From positions 122,508 through 186,507 of the forward strand of contig NZ_JALJWH010000002.1 in NCBI RefSeq assembly GCF_024168825.1: a stretch of 64,000 nt of DNA, given 5' to 3'. Position numbers and translations under genes: made by a program. The notes below the pieces were generated by a model, which saw only the letters and a list, made by a program, of their open reading frames with translations, searched no databases and was not told the DNA's origin. This document shows positions 41,549 to 50,548 of the stretch, piece after piece. Position 1 is the first letter of the stretch, and each line of letters opens with the position of its first letter. Source of the stretch: Paenarthrobacter sp. A20. Its GTDB lineage: Bacteria > Actinomycetota > Actinomycetes > Actinomycetales > Micrococcaceae.

Positions 41549-42525
41549 AGTGTTTCTCCCTTTTTGACAAGTTCACGTTTGTTGTTGAGGCAGCGTCGGA
41601 AGAAGGTCTCTATGTCCAGGAAGCCAAAAGTGGTCTCTTCCATGGGTCCACTTCTGGTGGTTTTTCGACGGGCAGCTGCCCGCACCTCTGTGGCTAAGCG
41701 CCCGTCGTCCATGACGCTCTGCATGTCGACATCCAGCCGCCCGCTGGGATTGAGGAATCCGTGTTTGTAGTCCTGAAGTAGGTACAACTCGCTTTGACCT
41801 CCGGCGGTCAGCAGTGCTTCATGCAGTAACTCACTTTGTCCATGGGGAACCAAGACGTCGCCAGTGCCGTGGGATAGCTGGAAGGGAGGAGGGGCGGTTC
41901 CTATCCAATTCAAGGGATTGGCTTGACGTGCGATCCCCGGAACGTCTCCGGGATGCGCGCCGAGCAAACGGCCCTCGGGAGTCGCTGCGCCGTCGAGATG
42001 AGGGTTCGCCTCTTGGTGAGCCGCGACAATCCGTGCAAGGTCAACAGGAGCGTAGGACGCGGCGACGGCCTGCACCGACACGTCCCCGGCAGGTCCTTCT
42101 TCGGCCGGCAGCAGGTCAATATGACCTGTCAGTCCTGCCAAGGCAGCGAGGTGACCTCCTGCTGATGCGCCCCACAGGCCGATAGCTGCAGCATCGATCT
42201 CGTAGGAATCGGCGTGCTGCCGGAGGAAGCGGACAGCGCTTCGGACATCATGCAGTTGGGTGGGAAAGAGTGCCTGTCCTGAGAGCCGGTACTCGATGCT
42301 GGCTACAGCGTGGCCCGTTGCCAGCACATGTGCAACGAGATCCGGCGCGAGCGTGCGGTCCCCGGCGAACCACCCACCGCCATGCAGCCAGATCACGACC
42401 GGGACTGCGTGTCCGGTGCTCAATGGGCGGTAGAGGTCGAGTACAAGATCCCCGGTGGTCCGGCGGGCATAAACTACGCCAGGCTCAAGGCGGACGTTTG
42501 GAGCTGCGAAGGACGTTTGGGGCAT
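41545..42525 (-). CDS. Alpha/beta-hydrolase esterase, possible depside hydrolase
   Basis: 326 residues from the ATG at 42525; the longer frame to 42600 adds Cys-rich sequence unlike the family. It is a hormone-sensitive-lipase/BD-FAE-type esterase with the oxyanion motif WLHGGGWFAG, nucleophile Ser in GLWGASAGGH, Asp in GTGDVLVPHGQ and His in DYKHGFLNP. First gene of a two-gene operon with the quercetinase-like bicupin. Its likely role is hydrolysis of the ester bond in 2-protocatechuoyl-phloroglucinol carboxylate to protocatechuate and 2,4,6-trihydroxybenzoate. That role is inferred from context. Confidence 0.85.
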   Translation of the reverse strand: MPQTSFAAPNVRLEPGVVYARRTTGDLVLDLYRPLSTGHAVPVVIWLHGGGWFAGDRTLAPDLVAHVLATGHAVASIEYRLSGQALFPTQLHDVRSAVRFLRQHADSYEIDAAAIGLWGASAGGHLAALAGLTGHIDLLPAEEGPAGDVSVQAVAASYAPVDLARIVAAHQEANPHLDGAATPEGRLLGAHPGDVPGIARQANPLNWIGTAPPPFQLSHGTGDVLVPHGQSELLHEALLTAGGQSELYLLQDYKHGFLNPSGRLDVDMQSVMDDGRLATEVRAAARRKTTRSGPMEETTFGFLDIETFFRRCLNNKRELVKKGETL

Positions 42526-42667
42526 GCAAGAAAACCTAATCGGTAGGTCGCACCGAGACCAGCAGGAAAATCCGCAGTATCGTTGAGGAAAACCGAACAA
42601 TCGTCTGTTTTGTGCGTCTGGATATGCATGAAGATTTCAGGACAACCCATAGATACAGGGGGTGTGC

Positions 42668-43549
42668 GTGAAAATCACGGAGCTGCAGTTGCGGTACTTC
42701 GTAGCTGTTGCCGAAGAGGTGCACTTCGGACGGGCGGCAGCCCAACTCCGTGTGAGCCCCTCATCAGTAAGCGAACAGATCACTGCATTGGAGCGGCGGT
42801 TGGGACGTACGCTTTTTGATCGCACGTCCCGTAGCGTGGCCCTCACCACACACGCCCGGGAATTGCTCCCCCTCGCCCGCAAAGTAGTCTCCTCGATGGA
42901 GGAAGTACAGGGGTGGGCTCAGGAAATAGAGGGCGAGGAAACCCTCCGAATTGGGCTCATGGTATCAAGTCCGCAGTTCCAGGAAATCATGACGACAGCC
43001 ACCGAGAAACTGCCCCACGTGCAGTGGCAGATCCGGCAACTTGGATTCTTGGGGTGGTACGAATCATTGGTCAAGGGCGAAGTCGACTGCGTGTTTCTCA
43101 TTCAAATCGGGGAGCCAACAGGCTCCGAATTTGAAGCTTTGGCGCTATGGGACGAAAAATGCGTACTCGTAGCCTCAGCCGCGCATTCCTTGGCCGACCG
43201 GGAGCGTCTGCGAATGTCCGAAATCGTCGATGAGGTCTTCGTTGCGGTAACCGGCAACGCGCCCTCGGCCGCATGGTTTCCTATCATTACTGCCCCCGCC
43301 GCGGGTCGGCGCCGGGCACCCACCGCGAGAAACTTTGAAGAAGTCCTGGAACTTTGTAGCGCGGGTCTGGGAGTAAACATTTCAGGAGAATCCGCCGCCA
43401 CAAGTTACGCCAGGCCGGGCATACGGTTCATCCCCCTGGAGGACGCTCCTTCGGCAACCGCGTACCTGTGTCTTCGTCGTGAACGCCACGACGGCATTCT
43501 CGAACAGTTTGCGCGCTTGGCAATCAAAGTCATGCACACACGGTCGTAG
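42668..43549 (+). CDS. LysR-family transcriptional regulator
   Basis: 293 residues from the GTG at 42668, which has AGGGGG upstream; a GTG at 42662 overlaps that site. The HTH (FGRAAAQLRVSPSSVSEQITALERRLGRTLFDR) starts with the usual LQLRYFVAVAEEVHF and is followed by a LysR substrate-binding domain (LRIGLMVSSPQFQEIM). It is divergent from the esterase-quercetinase operon, the standard arrangement for a LysR activator and its target. A flavonoid or depside effector is plausible but unproven. Confidence 0.92.
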   Translation: MKITELQLRYFVAVAEEVHFGRAAAQLRVSPSSVSEQITALERRLGRTLFDRTSRSVALTTHARELLPLARKVVSSMEEVQGWAQEIEGEETLRIGLMVSSPQFQEIMTTATEKLPHVQWQIRQLGFLGWYESLVKGEVDCVFLIQIGEPTGSEFEALALWDEKCVLVASAAHSLADRERLRMSEIVDEVFVAVTGNAPSAAWFPIITAPAAGRRRAPTARNFEEVLELCSAGLGVNISGESAATSYARPGIRFIPLEDAPSATAYLCLRRERHDGILEQFARLAIKVMHTRS

Positions 43550-43698
43550 GCGTTGGGCATATTGTGGGTGGTAGCTGACCAGGCAGCATAGTGTCCGCCG
43601 ATATCAATAGACCTCACTACGCCCCGAATGAGCCGCTCACATTTCAAAGCATTTGGCTGAGTGGCATCTGCTTACGGATGGGACTCCGCTGTCGATGG

Positions 43699-44439
43699 TT
43701 ATTCATCGATCTCCCGGTCAATAACCAAAGATACGCGGTCGGCACGATACGTGTCTTCTGCATACTCGAAGCACTTGCCGTCCTTGTCGAAGGTTCGACG
43801 GATCAGACGAAGGCCGGCCGCGGCTTGGCGAGTCTGGAGGAGATGGCTGGCTTCTTGATCCAGAACAACGACTTCAAGGTTCGCCACAGTACGAGCCGGG
43901 ATAATAGCGTATTTGTTCCGCAAGACATCCCAGAGTGATCCGGACAGGTCTTCCTTAAGGAATCCGGGCAAAATGTGGGCCGGGTAGAAGGTCGTTTCGA
44001 GGGCCAGAGGCTCGTTGTCTGACCGGCGGAGGCGCTGAAGCGCGACCACGGAGGCTCCGGTATCGATGCCCAGCGCAGCCGCTTGAGCGTGGCTCGCCGG
44101 CTTCTTCTCAGCCCAGAGAAGCTCGGCGCCAGGATGTCTGCCGGCTTTGCTGATTTCGCGGGAAAAGCTGCCTAACCTCAGCTCAATCCTTGGCTCTGAA
44201 ACAAACGTCCCTCTCTTTCCATCGCGGTAGTCACGGTAAACGAGACCTTCGCTCTCCAAAATATTCAGAGCGCGCCGGGCAGTCATCCGGCTAACCCCGT
44301 GGTCGAGGCAGAGCTCCCGTTCCGGAGGAAGAGGTGCGTGAGGTTTAAGATCCCCACCTCTGATGCGTGACCTGAGATCGTCACTGATCCGGACGTAGGC
44401 GGGTTGCAGAATGTGCTCACCCGACGAAGTTTTTTCCAT
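43699..44439 (-). CDS. GntR-family regulator, HutC subfamily
   Basis: 246 residues from the ATG at 44439, preceded by AAGGG; a GTG at 44454 lies upstream of that site. N-terminal wHTH (LPPERELCLDHGVSRMTARRALNIL) and a UTRA effector domain (ALQRLRRSDNEPLALETTFYPAHILPGFL). It is divergent from the APC permease gene, with a perfect CTTGGTATATACCAAG palindrome between them. HutC-type regulators respond to small amino- or sugar-related molecules. Confidence 0.92.
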   Translation of the reverse strand: MEKTSSGEHILQPAYVRISDDLRSRIRGGDLKPHAPLPPERELCLDHGVSRMTARRALNILESEGLVYRDYRDGKRGTFVSEPRIELRLGSFSREISKAGRHPGAELLWAEKKPASHAQAAALGIDTGASVVALQRLRRSDNEPLALETTFYPAHILPGFLKEDLSGSLWDVLRNKYAIIPARTVANLEVVVLDQEASHLLQTRQAAAGLRLIRRTFDKDGKCFEYAEDTYRADRVSLVIDREIDE

Positions 44440-44480
44440 GCTCACCCTTGACACGGTAGCGCCTCAAACCTAAGGTCGTT

Positions 44481-44496
44481 CTTGGTATATACCAAG
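44481..44496. promoter_or_regulatory. GntR operator CTTGGTATATACCAAG
   Basis: A perfect 16-base palindrome with the GGTATATACC core typical of HutC-type GntR sites, located 36 bases before the permease start and 41 bases before the GntR start. It probably represses both promoters. Confidence 0.8.
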
Positions 44497-44532
44497 CTTA
44501 CCAAAATCTTCACTCCTCTTGAAGGACGTCAA

Positions 44533-46032
44533 ATGGAAACCTCGCACAGCTCAAAGCAGAGCAGCAGCGGCATGAAGCGCGAACTTGGCTGGTACGCCTC
44601 GTTCTCAGTGGCTTTCGGGTTTGTCTCGATCGCCACAGGAATTTTCACAACATACGGCGCGGTACTGAACACCTCAGGCGGTCGAGGTATCTGGGCCTGG
44701 CCGATAACAGTGGTCGGCCAGTTGATGGTCGCCCTGATCTTCGGTGCCTTAGCGGCCAGGATGCCCATCAGTGGGTACGCCTACCAATGGGTCTCCCGCA
44801 TCGCCCACCCCATCTGGGGCTGGCTGATGGGCTGGGTGTCCTTTGCTTTCCTGATAGTCGTGGTTGTTGCCGTGGACTACACAATCTCCGCCACGATCCT
44901 GCCGGCATTGTTCGGGTACGTCGCCACCCCTGCGAACAACTGGGCCATCACGGCCGTTGTGATGCTCCTGCAGGCCATTCTCGTTGCGATCTCAACCCGC
45001 ATCACGAACAAAGTCAACGAAACAGCCGTCACCATCCAGATCATCGGCATGATCGGACTGACAATCCTTCTGTTCGTCGTCGGCTCCATCGCCGGACAGC
45101 TCGATCTCAACCAACTCTTCTCAAGTGCGCCCGTCGGCGATGCCGACTACTGGACGTTCGGTGGTGTTACCGACGCAGGTCCCTTCCCACTGGCCTTCCT
45201 TTTGGGCGCCTTCACCATCGTCGGATTCGAGTCCGCAGCGAACCTGGCCGAGGAGACCAAAAACCCCGCCCGCGTCATCCCCAAAGCGATGGCCCAGGCA
45301 GTCCTTTCCCTTGGCATCCTCGGCATGCTGTTCCTTGTCGCCATTACCGCACTCGCTGGTGACCTGACCGAGCTCGCCGGATCCAGCACCCCCGTGGCTA
45401 CAGTCATTACCTCAGTCCTCGGACCCGTCGTGGGGAACATCCTGCTCGTCCTTGTCGTGATCTCGATCTTCTCCTGCGGCCTGGTCATCACACTCAGCGG
45501 CACACGTCTCGTCTGGGCCATGGCCCGCGACCAACGTTTTCCCGGATGGCAATTCCTCCGTAAGGTCAGCCCAACCCGCCACACACCGCTGGCCGCCTCC
45601 TTGTTCTTCTTCGTCATCACCCAGGCAGTCCTTGCTATCTTCGCCGGAACCACCGATGCCCTGTTCTCACTGTTCTCGGCAGCAACACTGCTGCCAGCAA
45701 TGATTTACGCGGGAACCGTTCTCATGTACGCCATCAAACGCAAGTCCCTCCCGCCCAGCCAAGGCTTTACGTTGGGCCGCTGGGAGATTCCGGTAATCAT
45801 CCTGGCCTCGGTATGGCTGATCTACGAACTGCTGATCTTCCGAGACGACTCGTTCGCCCAGCCACGTCTTTACGTTGCCATCATGATCGGCATCGGCGTC
45901 CTCTACCTTGCGTACCTCTTGATCCGCAGAGGCATCCACGGACTAACCATGCCTGACATGACCGATGTCGATAAGACCTTCGACGCAGACGAACCAGTAC
46001 ATTCCGACTCCCCAGGCACTGTGCAGAAGTAA
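44533..46032 (+). CDS. APC-family amino acid/amine permease
   Basis: 499 residues from the ATG at 44533, preceded by GAAGGA. About twelve membrane segments with the APC opening ELGWYASFSVAFGFVSIATGIFT and the glycine-rich first helix. The loop SANLAEETKNPARVIPKAM matches the family consensus for helices 6-7. It imports an amino acid, choline or amine, likely with protons. First gene of an operon with a GlpA-like oxidoreductase, an FGGY kinase and RidA, so the substrate may be an amino-alcohol. That is inference. Confidence 0.9.
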   Translation: METSHSSKQSSSGMKRELGWYASFSVAFGFVSIATGIFTTYGAVLNTSGGRGIWAWPITVVGQLMVALIFGALAARMPISGYAYQWVSRIAHPIWGWLMGWVSFAFLIVVVVAVDYTISATILPALFGYVATPANNWAITAVVMLLQAILVAISTRITNKVNETAVTIQIIGMIGLTILLFVVGSIAGQLDLNQLFSSAPVGDADYWTFGGVTDAGPFPLAFLLGAFTIVGFESAANLAEETKNPARVIPKAMAQAVLSLGILGMLFLVAITALAGDLTELAGSSTPVATVITSVLGPVVGNILLVLVVISIFSCGLVITLSGTRLVWAMARDQRFPGWQFLRKVSPTRHTPLAASLFFFVITQAVLAIFAGTTDALFSLFSAATLLPAMIYAGTVLMYAIKRKSLPPSQGFTLGRWEIPVIILASVWLIYELLIFRDDSFAQPRLYVAIMIGIGVLYLAYLLIRRGIHGLTMPDMTDVDKTFDADEPVHSDSPGTVQK

Positions 46033-46096
46033 GCTAAGCAGTCCTCTGCCAGTCAACCCAGCAATATTCCTGACACCGCTCCAGAAAGAGGAAACC

Positions 46097-47248
46097 ATGA
46101 CCACCCGCAATATCACCGCAACGGTCGCCGTCATCGGCGGCGGCGTTGTCGGCGCCGCCGTGCTGCACACACTCGCCCACAGAGGCGTAAATGCCGTGCT
46201 CCTCGAAGCCGACACCGACCTTGCCTACGCTGCCAGCGGCACAAACTCCGGCGTCCTGCATACCGGCTTTGATTCAACTCCCGGTGAACTCGAAACAGAG
46301 CTCATCCTCCGATCCGCGGAGCTTCGCCCCGAAGTCCTGAAAGCCCTTCAAGTCCCCGTTATCCACTGCGGCGCCGAACTCGTCCCGCACAACGACGAAG
46401 ACCGCAAAACTGTCAATGCCCTGTTGGAAAACGCCCGCACCAATGGGGTGGACGTTCAGATCCGCGAGACTGACGGCGCACTCCTGGTCCCGGGCGAGTC
46501 CGTAACCGACCCCGTCGCATACACCATTGCGTTGGCCCGCTCGGCGGAAGCAACCGGGGCCAGGATCGAGGTGGACGCACGCGTCAGCGCCATCGATACC
46601 CATGCCGACGGCCTGCTCATCCACCTGGCCGATGGAGGTCAGGTCCATGCTCAAGCAGCCATCAACTGCGCCGGCCTCCACGCAGACGATATTGCCCGGA
46701 TGGTTGGTGACGAAACGTTCGAGATCTACCCGCGCAAGGGAGAGTTCTTCGTCTTCGAACTTCCCGCCGGTAAAGAACTCGACCGGATCGTTCTGCCCGT
46801 GCCCACAAAGCGCACCAAGGGCGTGCTGGTTTTCCCCACCCTGGATGGGCGGGTAGTGGCCGGCCCCACAGCCGTAGACCTGGAAGACAAGAAGGACTGG
46901 AGCGTCCGCCCGTCAGCCCACGAAGAAGTCCTCGAGAAGGCCTTCGTTCAGTACCCTGCCCTGCGAGGTCAAACCCCTGTGGCCACCTATGCCGGTCTTC
47001 GCCCCGCCGGACGGAATGCCAACTACGTCATCGGCCAGTCCTCTGCGTACGACAAGCTCATCAACGTCGCTGCTATCCGCTCCACAGGCCTGTCGGCATC
47101 ATTGGGCATTGCCGCGTATGTCGCCGACCTGGTGCCCGACCTTGGCATCAGGACGGAGGAACAGCGCCCCACCACACCCGTCGAGCAGACGCCGTCCCAC
47201 GGTTTCTGGTGGGAGCGCACCGCACAGCGTCACAGCGTCGCCCACTGA
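46097..47248 (+). CDS. FAD-dependent oxidoreductase of the glycerol-3-phosphate dehydrogenase/2-hydroxyglutarate oxidase type
   Basis: 383 residues with GAGGAAACC before the ATG. The N-terminal dinucleotide motif VAVIGGGVVGAAVLHTLA is followed by AASGTNSGVLHTGFD, typical of the GlpA/LhgO group. The C-terminus has TYAGLRPAGRNANYVIG and IRSTGLSASLGIAAYV. It oxidises a C-OH (or C-N) group and passes electrons to quinone or O2. It lies between the permease and the kinase genes. Together with FGGY kinase and GlpX relatives this resembles a glycerol-like route. Confidence 0.88.
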   Translation: MTTRNITATVAVIGGGVVGAAVLHTLAHRGVNAVLLEADTDLAYAASGTNSGVLHTGFDSTPGELETELILRSAELRPEVLKALQVPVIHCGAELVPHNDEDRKTVNALLENARTNGVDVQIRETDGALLVPGESVTDPVAYTIALARSAEATGARIEVDARVSAIDTHADGLLIHLADGGQVHAQAAINCAGLHADDIARMVGDETFEIYPRKGEFFVFELPAGKELDRIVLPVPTKRTKGVLVFPTLDGRVVAGPTAVDLEDKKDWSVRPSAHEEVLEKAFVQYPALRGQTPVATYAGLRPAGRNANYVIGQSSAYDKLINVAAIRSTGLSASLGIAAYVADLVPDLGIRTEEQRPTTPVEQTPSHGFWWERTAQRHSVAH

Positions 47249-47290
47249 GCAGGGCCAGCCAAGAAACTCTTTAATTGAAATGAGAAAACC

Positions 47291-48706
47291 ATGACCACAG
47301 TGTTGGCCATCGACCAAGGAACGTCCGGCACAAAAGCAGTTGTTGTCGACGAAACCGGCAAGGTCCTCGCCCTCAGCGAGGTAAAGGTGCGCCCGACATA
47401 CCTGCCCGGTGGCGGCGTTGAACAGGACCCCCAGGCACTGCTCGACTCCGTTATTCAAGCCGGCCGTTACGCCGTGAGCCGTGCCAAGGTTGACGTGGAC
47501 ATTGTGACCTTGGCCAATCAGGGTGAAACGGTGCTGGCCTGGGACCCCGACAATGGGGCCCCGCTGTCCAATATGATCGTCTGGCAGGATCGTCGCGCCG
47601 AGGGAGTGTGCGCCGAGCTACGTGATCACGCTACCGAAATCGGTCAGCGGACCGGGCTGGTGCTCGACCCATACTTCTCCGCCCCCAAACAGACGTGGCT
47701 GCGGCGGAACGTCACGACTGAAGGCGTCGTCACCACCTCGGACACGTGGCTTCTTCACCAGCTCACGGGCGAGTTCGTCACTGATGCTTCAACTGCCAGT
47801 CGCTCATTGGTCATGGACGTCGACAGCGGCGAATGGGACCCTCACCTCCTGGACTTGTTCCAACTCGGGAACGAGAAAATGCCAACCATTCTGCCGAACG
47901 ACGTTGTAGCTGGAATGACTACGGCGTTCGGAAAAGCCGCGGCGGTTGGTGGGCTGATCGTGGATCAGCAGGCTGCACTGGTTGCCCAGCGTTGCCTGGA
48001 TGTAGGCGAAGCCAAATGCACCTTCGGTACAGGAGTGTTCCTGCTGGCCAACACCGGGAGCACTGCCGTGCGGTCCAGTGCGGGGCTATCCTCCTCCATC
48101 GCTTGGCAACAACGCAAAGAGACTACCTACTGCCTGGACGGGCAAATCTACACGGCGGCATCGGCCGTGCACTGGCTCGAACAACTCACGTTCATCGACA
48201 GCGCAGCCGACCTCGACAGGGTGGCCGCGGCGGACTCCGAAGGTGTTCTCTGCGTCCCAGCTCTGGCAGGTCTCGCAGCTCCTTGGTGGCGCCCAGAGGC
48301 CAAAGCCACGATTACCGGCATGACCCTGAGCACCGGCAGCGAACACTTGGTCCGGGCAGTTTTGGAAGGCATTGCCGCCCAGGTAGCCGAACTTGCTCGC
48401 TGCATGTCCACTGACCTCGGGCAACCTCTTCGTCGCCTGCGTGTTGACGGTGGCCTCACCCAGAGCCGCGTGCTTATGCAATCAGTCGCCGATCTGATGC
48501 AAACGCCCGTCGATATCTACCCATCCCAGCACGCTACGCCTCTCGGAGCCGCCGCCTTGGCCCGAATGGCGATGGACCCCACCCTTACGCTCAACGACGC
48601 CATCATCGATTGGGCACCTGCCACAACCTTCGAACCACAGTGGTCTAAAAGCCGCGCCGATGAGTTCTCCAGTCGCTGGCGCTCAGTCGTCGACGGAGTC
48701 CAGTAA
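47291..48706 (+). CDS. FGGY-family carbohydrate kinase, glycerol/xylulose kinase-like
   Basis: 471 residues. FGGY N-terminal motif VLAIDQGTSGTKAVVVDE, substrate region NMIVWQDRRAEG, and C-terminal RLRVDGGLTQSRVLMQSVADL with the family GAAALA near the end. It uses ATP to phosphorylate a polyol or sugar. It follows the FAD oxidoreductase by 42 bases. The sequence is closer to glycerol kinase in its opening motifs, but the substrate cannot be fixed. It is unrelated to the rhaB found earlier in the window. Confidence 0.9.
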   Translation: MTTVLAIDQGTSGTKAVVVDETGKVLALSEVKVRPTYLPGGGVEQDPQALLDSVIQAGRYAVSRAKVDVDIVTLANQGETVLAWDPDNGAPLSNMIVWQDRRAEGVCAELRDHATEIGQRTGLVLDPYFSAPKQTWLRRNVTTEGVVTTSDTWLLHQLTGEFVTDASTASRSLVMDVDSGEWDPHLLDLFQLGNEKMPTILPNDVVAGMTTAFGKAAAVGGLIVDQQAALVAQRCLDVGEAKCTFGTGVFLLANTGSTAVRSSAGLSSSIAWQQRKETTYCLDGQIYTAASAVHWLEQLTFIDSAADLDRVAAADSEGVLCVPALAGLAAPWWRPEAKATITGMTLSTGSEHLVRAVLEGIAAQVAELARCMSTDLGQPLRRLRVDGGLTQSRVLMQSVADLMQTPVDIYPSQHATPLGAAALARMAMDPTLTLNDAIIDWAPATTFEPQWSKSRADEFSSRWRSVVDGVQ

Positions 48707-48750
48707 CGGCTACCCACGCCGCACAATAGTTCCCCAATTGAAAGGACACC

Positions 48751-49128
48751 ATGTCTGAGAATCGCATCAACATTTCCTCCGGATCGCCCCGCGAGCCCGT
48801 CCTCGGCTACTCACGAGCAGTTCGTGTCGGAAACCAAATTTTCGTTGCAGGAACCACCTCAGGAGGAGTCGGAGACGACGCCGCGGCACAGACCCGAGAA
48901 ATCTTCTCGCGCATCGAAACCGCGCTCAAGGAAGGTGGGGCATCCTTCGAAGACGTCGTTCGAACACGCGTCTACCTGACCAACATCGCCGACTTCGATG
49001 CTGTCGGAGCCATCCACGGCGAAATTTTCGGGGGCATCCGCCCCGTGACCGCCGTCGTTGAAGTAAATGCCCTCGCGGCACCGAACCTTCTGGTCGAAAT
49101 CGAAGCTGACGCGTTTATAACCGCATAA
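48751..49128 (+). CDS. ridA: RidA family (YjgF/YER057c/UK114) protein
   Basis: 125 residues. Full RidA fold with GYSRAVRVGNQIFVAGTTS, VVRTRVYLTNIADFDAVG and the C-terminal VNALAAPNLLVEIEADAFI, which holds the Glu of the active site. The Arg in VVRTRVYL matches the residue needed for imine hydrolysis in RidA itself. Such proteins hydrolyse reactive enamines or imines formed by amine oxidation. Its presence after an FAD oxidoreductase suggests the substrate contains nitrogen. Confidence 0.92.
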   Translation: MSENRINISSGSPREPVLGYSRAVRVGNQIFVAGTTSGGVGDDAAAQTREIFSRIETALKEGGASFEDVVRTRVYLTNIADFDAVGAIHGEIFGGIRPVTAVVEVNALAAPNLLVEIEADAFITA

Positions 49129-49134
49129 TTCAGC

Positions 49135-49182
49135 GGGGGTTCGAGGCAGCCGGCCCTACGGTGCCGGTGGCCTCGAGCCCCT
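49135..49182 (+). terminator. Terminator after ridA
   Basis: A long stem (GGGGTTCGAGGC with GCCTCGAGCCCC, plus an inner CCGGC/GCCGG) followed by TTTCGTTT. Good rho-independent form, 7 bases after the ridA stop. Confidence 0.75.
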
Positions 49183-49238
49183 TTCGTTTGCCCTTGACAG
49201 TCACCCCCGGCAGCACCACAAATCAGTTAGGGAACACC

Positions 49239-49726
49239 ATGAAGAGCAAACTAGAACGGCTCAAGCTGCACCCAGACCGAATCCTTCGCATGGAACTCCT
49301 CCGTGCCACCGAAGCTGCCGCGATTCGCGCCGTGCCCTACATCGGAAAAGGTAACAACAACGCGGCAGATGGAGCCGCTGTCGATAGAATGCGAGCTTTC
49401 CTCGGCGCTGTCACCTTCGATGGCGTAATCGTCATCGGAGAAGGCGAGAAGGACAACGCTCCAATGCTCTTCAATGGCGAACGCGTCGGGAGTGGCACCG
49501 GTCACGCAGCTGACATCGCCATCGACCCCATTACCGGCACCTCCCTCACTTCCGCGGGCAGGCCGAACGCTTTGTCCATGATCGCCGTCAGCGACCGCGG
49601 CTCAATGTTCGATCCAACAGCCGTGTTCTACTGGACAAAATCGTCACAGGACCGGCACGCGCCGGAGTCGTGGACATCGACAAGCCAATCGGCGAGAACA
49701 TACGCGCATTCCCATCGTCGAGGTAG
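49239..49726 (+). pseudogene. glpX: Truncated, frameshifted fructose-1,6-bisphosphatase class II
   Basis: The start is typical of GlpX (LRATEAAAIRAVPYIGKGNN, GVIVIGEGEKDNAPML, GSGTGHAADIAIDP). Near 49633 one base appears to be missing after TAC TGG. The next frame continues KIVTGPARAGVVDIDKPIGE, as GlpX should, and stops at 49726. About the last half of the protein is absent. The metal-site motif DP-(I/L)-(E/D)-GT reads DPITGT, so an acidic ligand is lost as well. It is non-functional as read. It follows the APC-kinase-RidA operon and may once have served it. Confidence 0.85.
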
Positions 49727-49948
49727 CCGCAACCATTCCGGATATCCGGTGCGGTTTCCGCTATGGCGTCCAACACTGACGAATGGGTGTGGACCCGCCT
49801 ACCGGCCCAAGCTACCCGACAAGGCCCATCGTTGCACATTCCATTCCCCAGCATTCCCGCATCCTGAATAGGGAGTCGGGTACCGCGCATCGCTCCCGAC
49901 TGACTTGCATTCAATGCCAAGGGCCATTCGGTCGTTAGTTGCTTGCCG

Positions 49949-50548
49949 CTATGCCGGCCACTCCGTTGGTTCGCTGATCCCTAAAGCGTCCAGGGCAAGC
50001 AGCTCAGCGGTCCGGGTGATGGATGTCCTCCTGCGTGCCTGACTGATCTCCGGGGTAACGATTGCACTGACGTTAGGGTTCGAAATCCATGCGTGACACA
50101 GCGTGACGATCGTAAGCAGAAGTTCTTCGGCGACCGGTCGCCCTATCCCTGGAAGGGCACGACATAGGCCCGCTACCGTTTCTGCAGACCGCAGGGCGCG
50201 GCGGTCGGGGTCCACCGGTTTACCGTATTCCAGCCCCTCCCAGGACGTAAGGCGGGCGAGATATGGCTGTCCGATGATGATGTCGAAGTACCGGCCAGCA
50301 AGATCTGCCACGGCACCCGGACCAACCCCCAGAACCGGTAATTCCTCCAGCGCAGTGGCTAGCTGTCTGGTTAAAGCCGCCTGGAACAGCTGGGCTTTGC
50401 TTCCAAAGTAAAAGTAGATTCGTTCCTTGTTGACGCCCGATAACTTGGAGATTTGATCAACCCTGGCGCCTGCGAAGCCACGTTCCGAAAATTCCTTTAT
50501 GGCAGCATCGAGAAGCCGTGCCCGAGTCGCCTCCTTATCCCAAACCAC
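49949..50548 (-). CDS. TetR-family regulator
   Basis: 199 residues from a GTG. N-terminal HTH (ARLLDAAIKEFSERGFAGARVDQISKLSGVNKERIYFYFGSK) and a helical effector domain with a hydrophobic C-terminal half. It is transcribed in the same direction as the isochorismate synthase gene but separated from it by 327 bases. Target and ligand are unknown; control of the aromatic cluster to its right is possible. Confidence 0.9.
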   Translation of the reverse strand: MVWDKEATRARLLDAAIKEFSERGFAGARVDQISKLSGVNKERIYFYFGSKAQLFQAALTRQLATALEELPVLGVGPGAVADLAGRYFDIIIGQPYLARLTSWEGLEYGKPVDPDRRALRSAETVAGLCRALPGIGRPVAEELLLTIVTLCHAWISNPNVSAIVTPEISQARRRTSITRTAELLALDALGISEPTEWPA

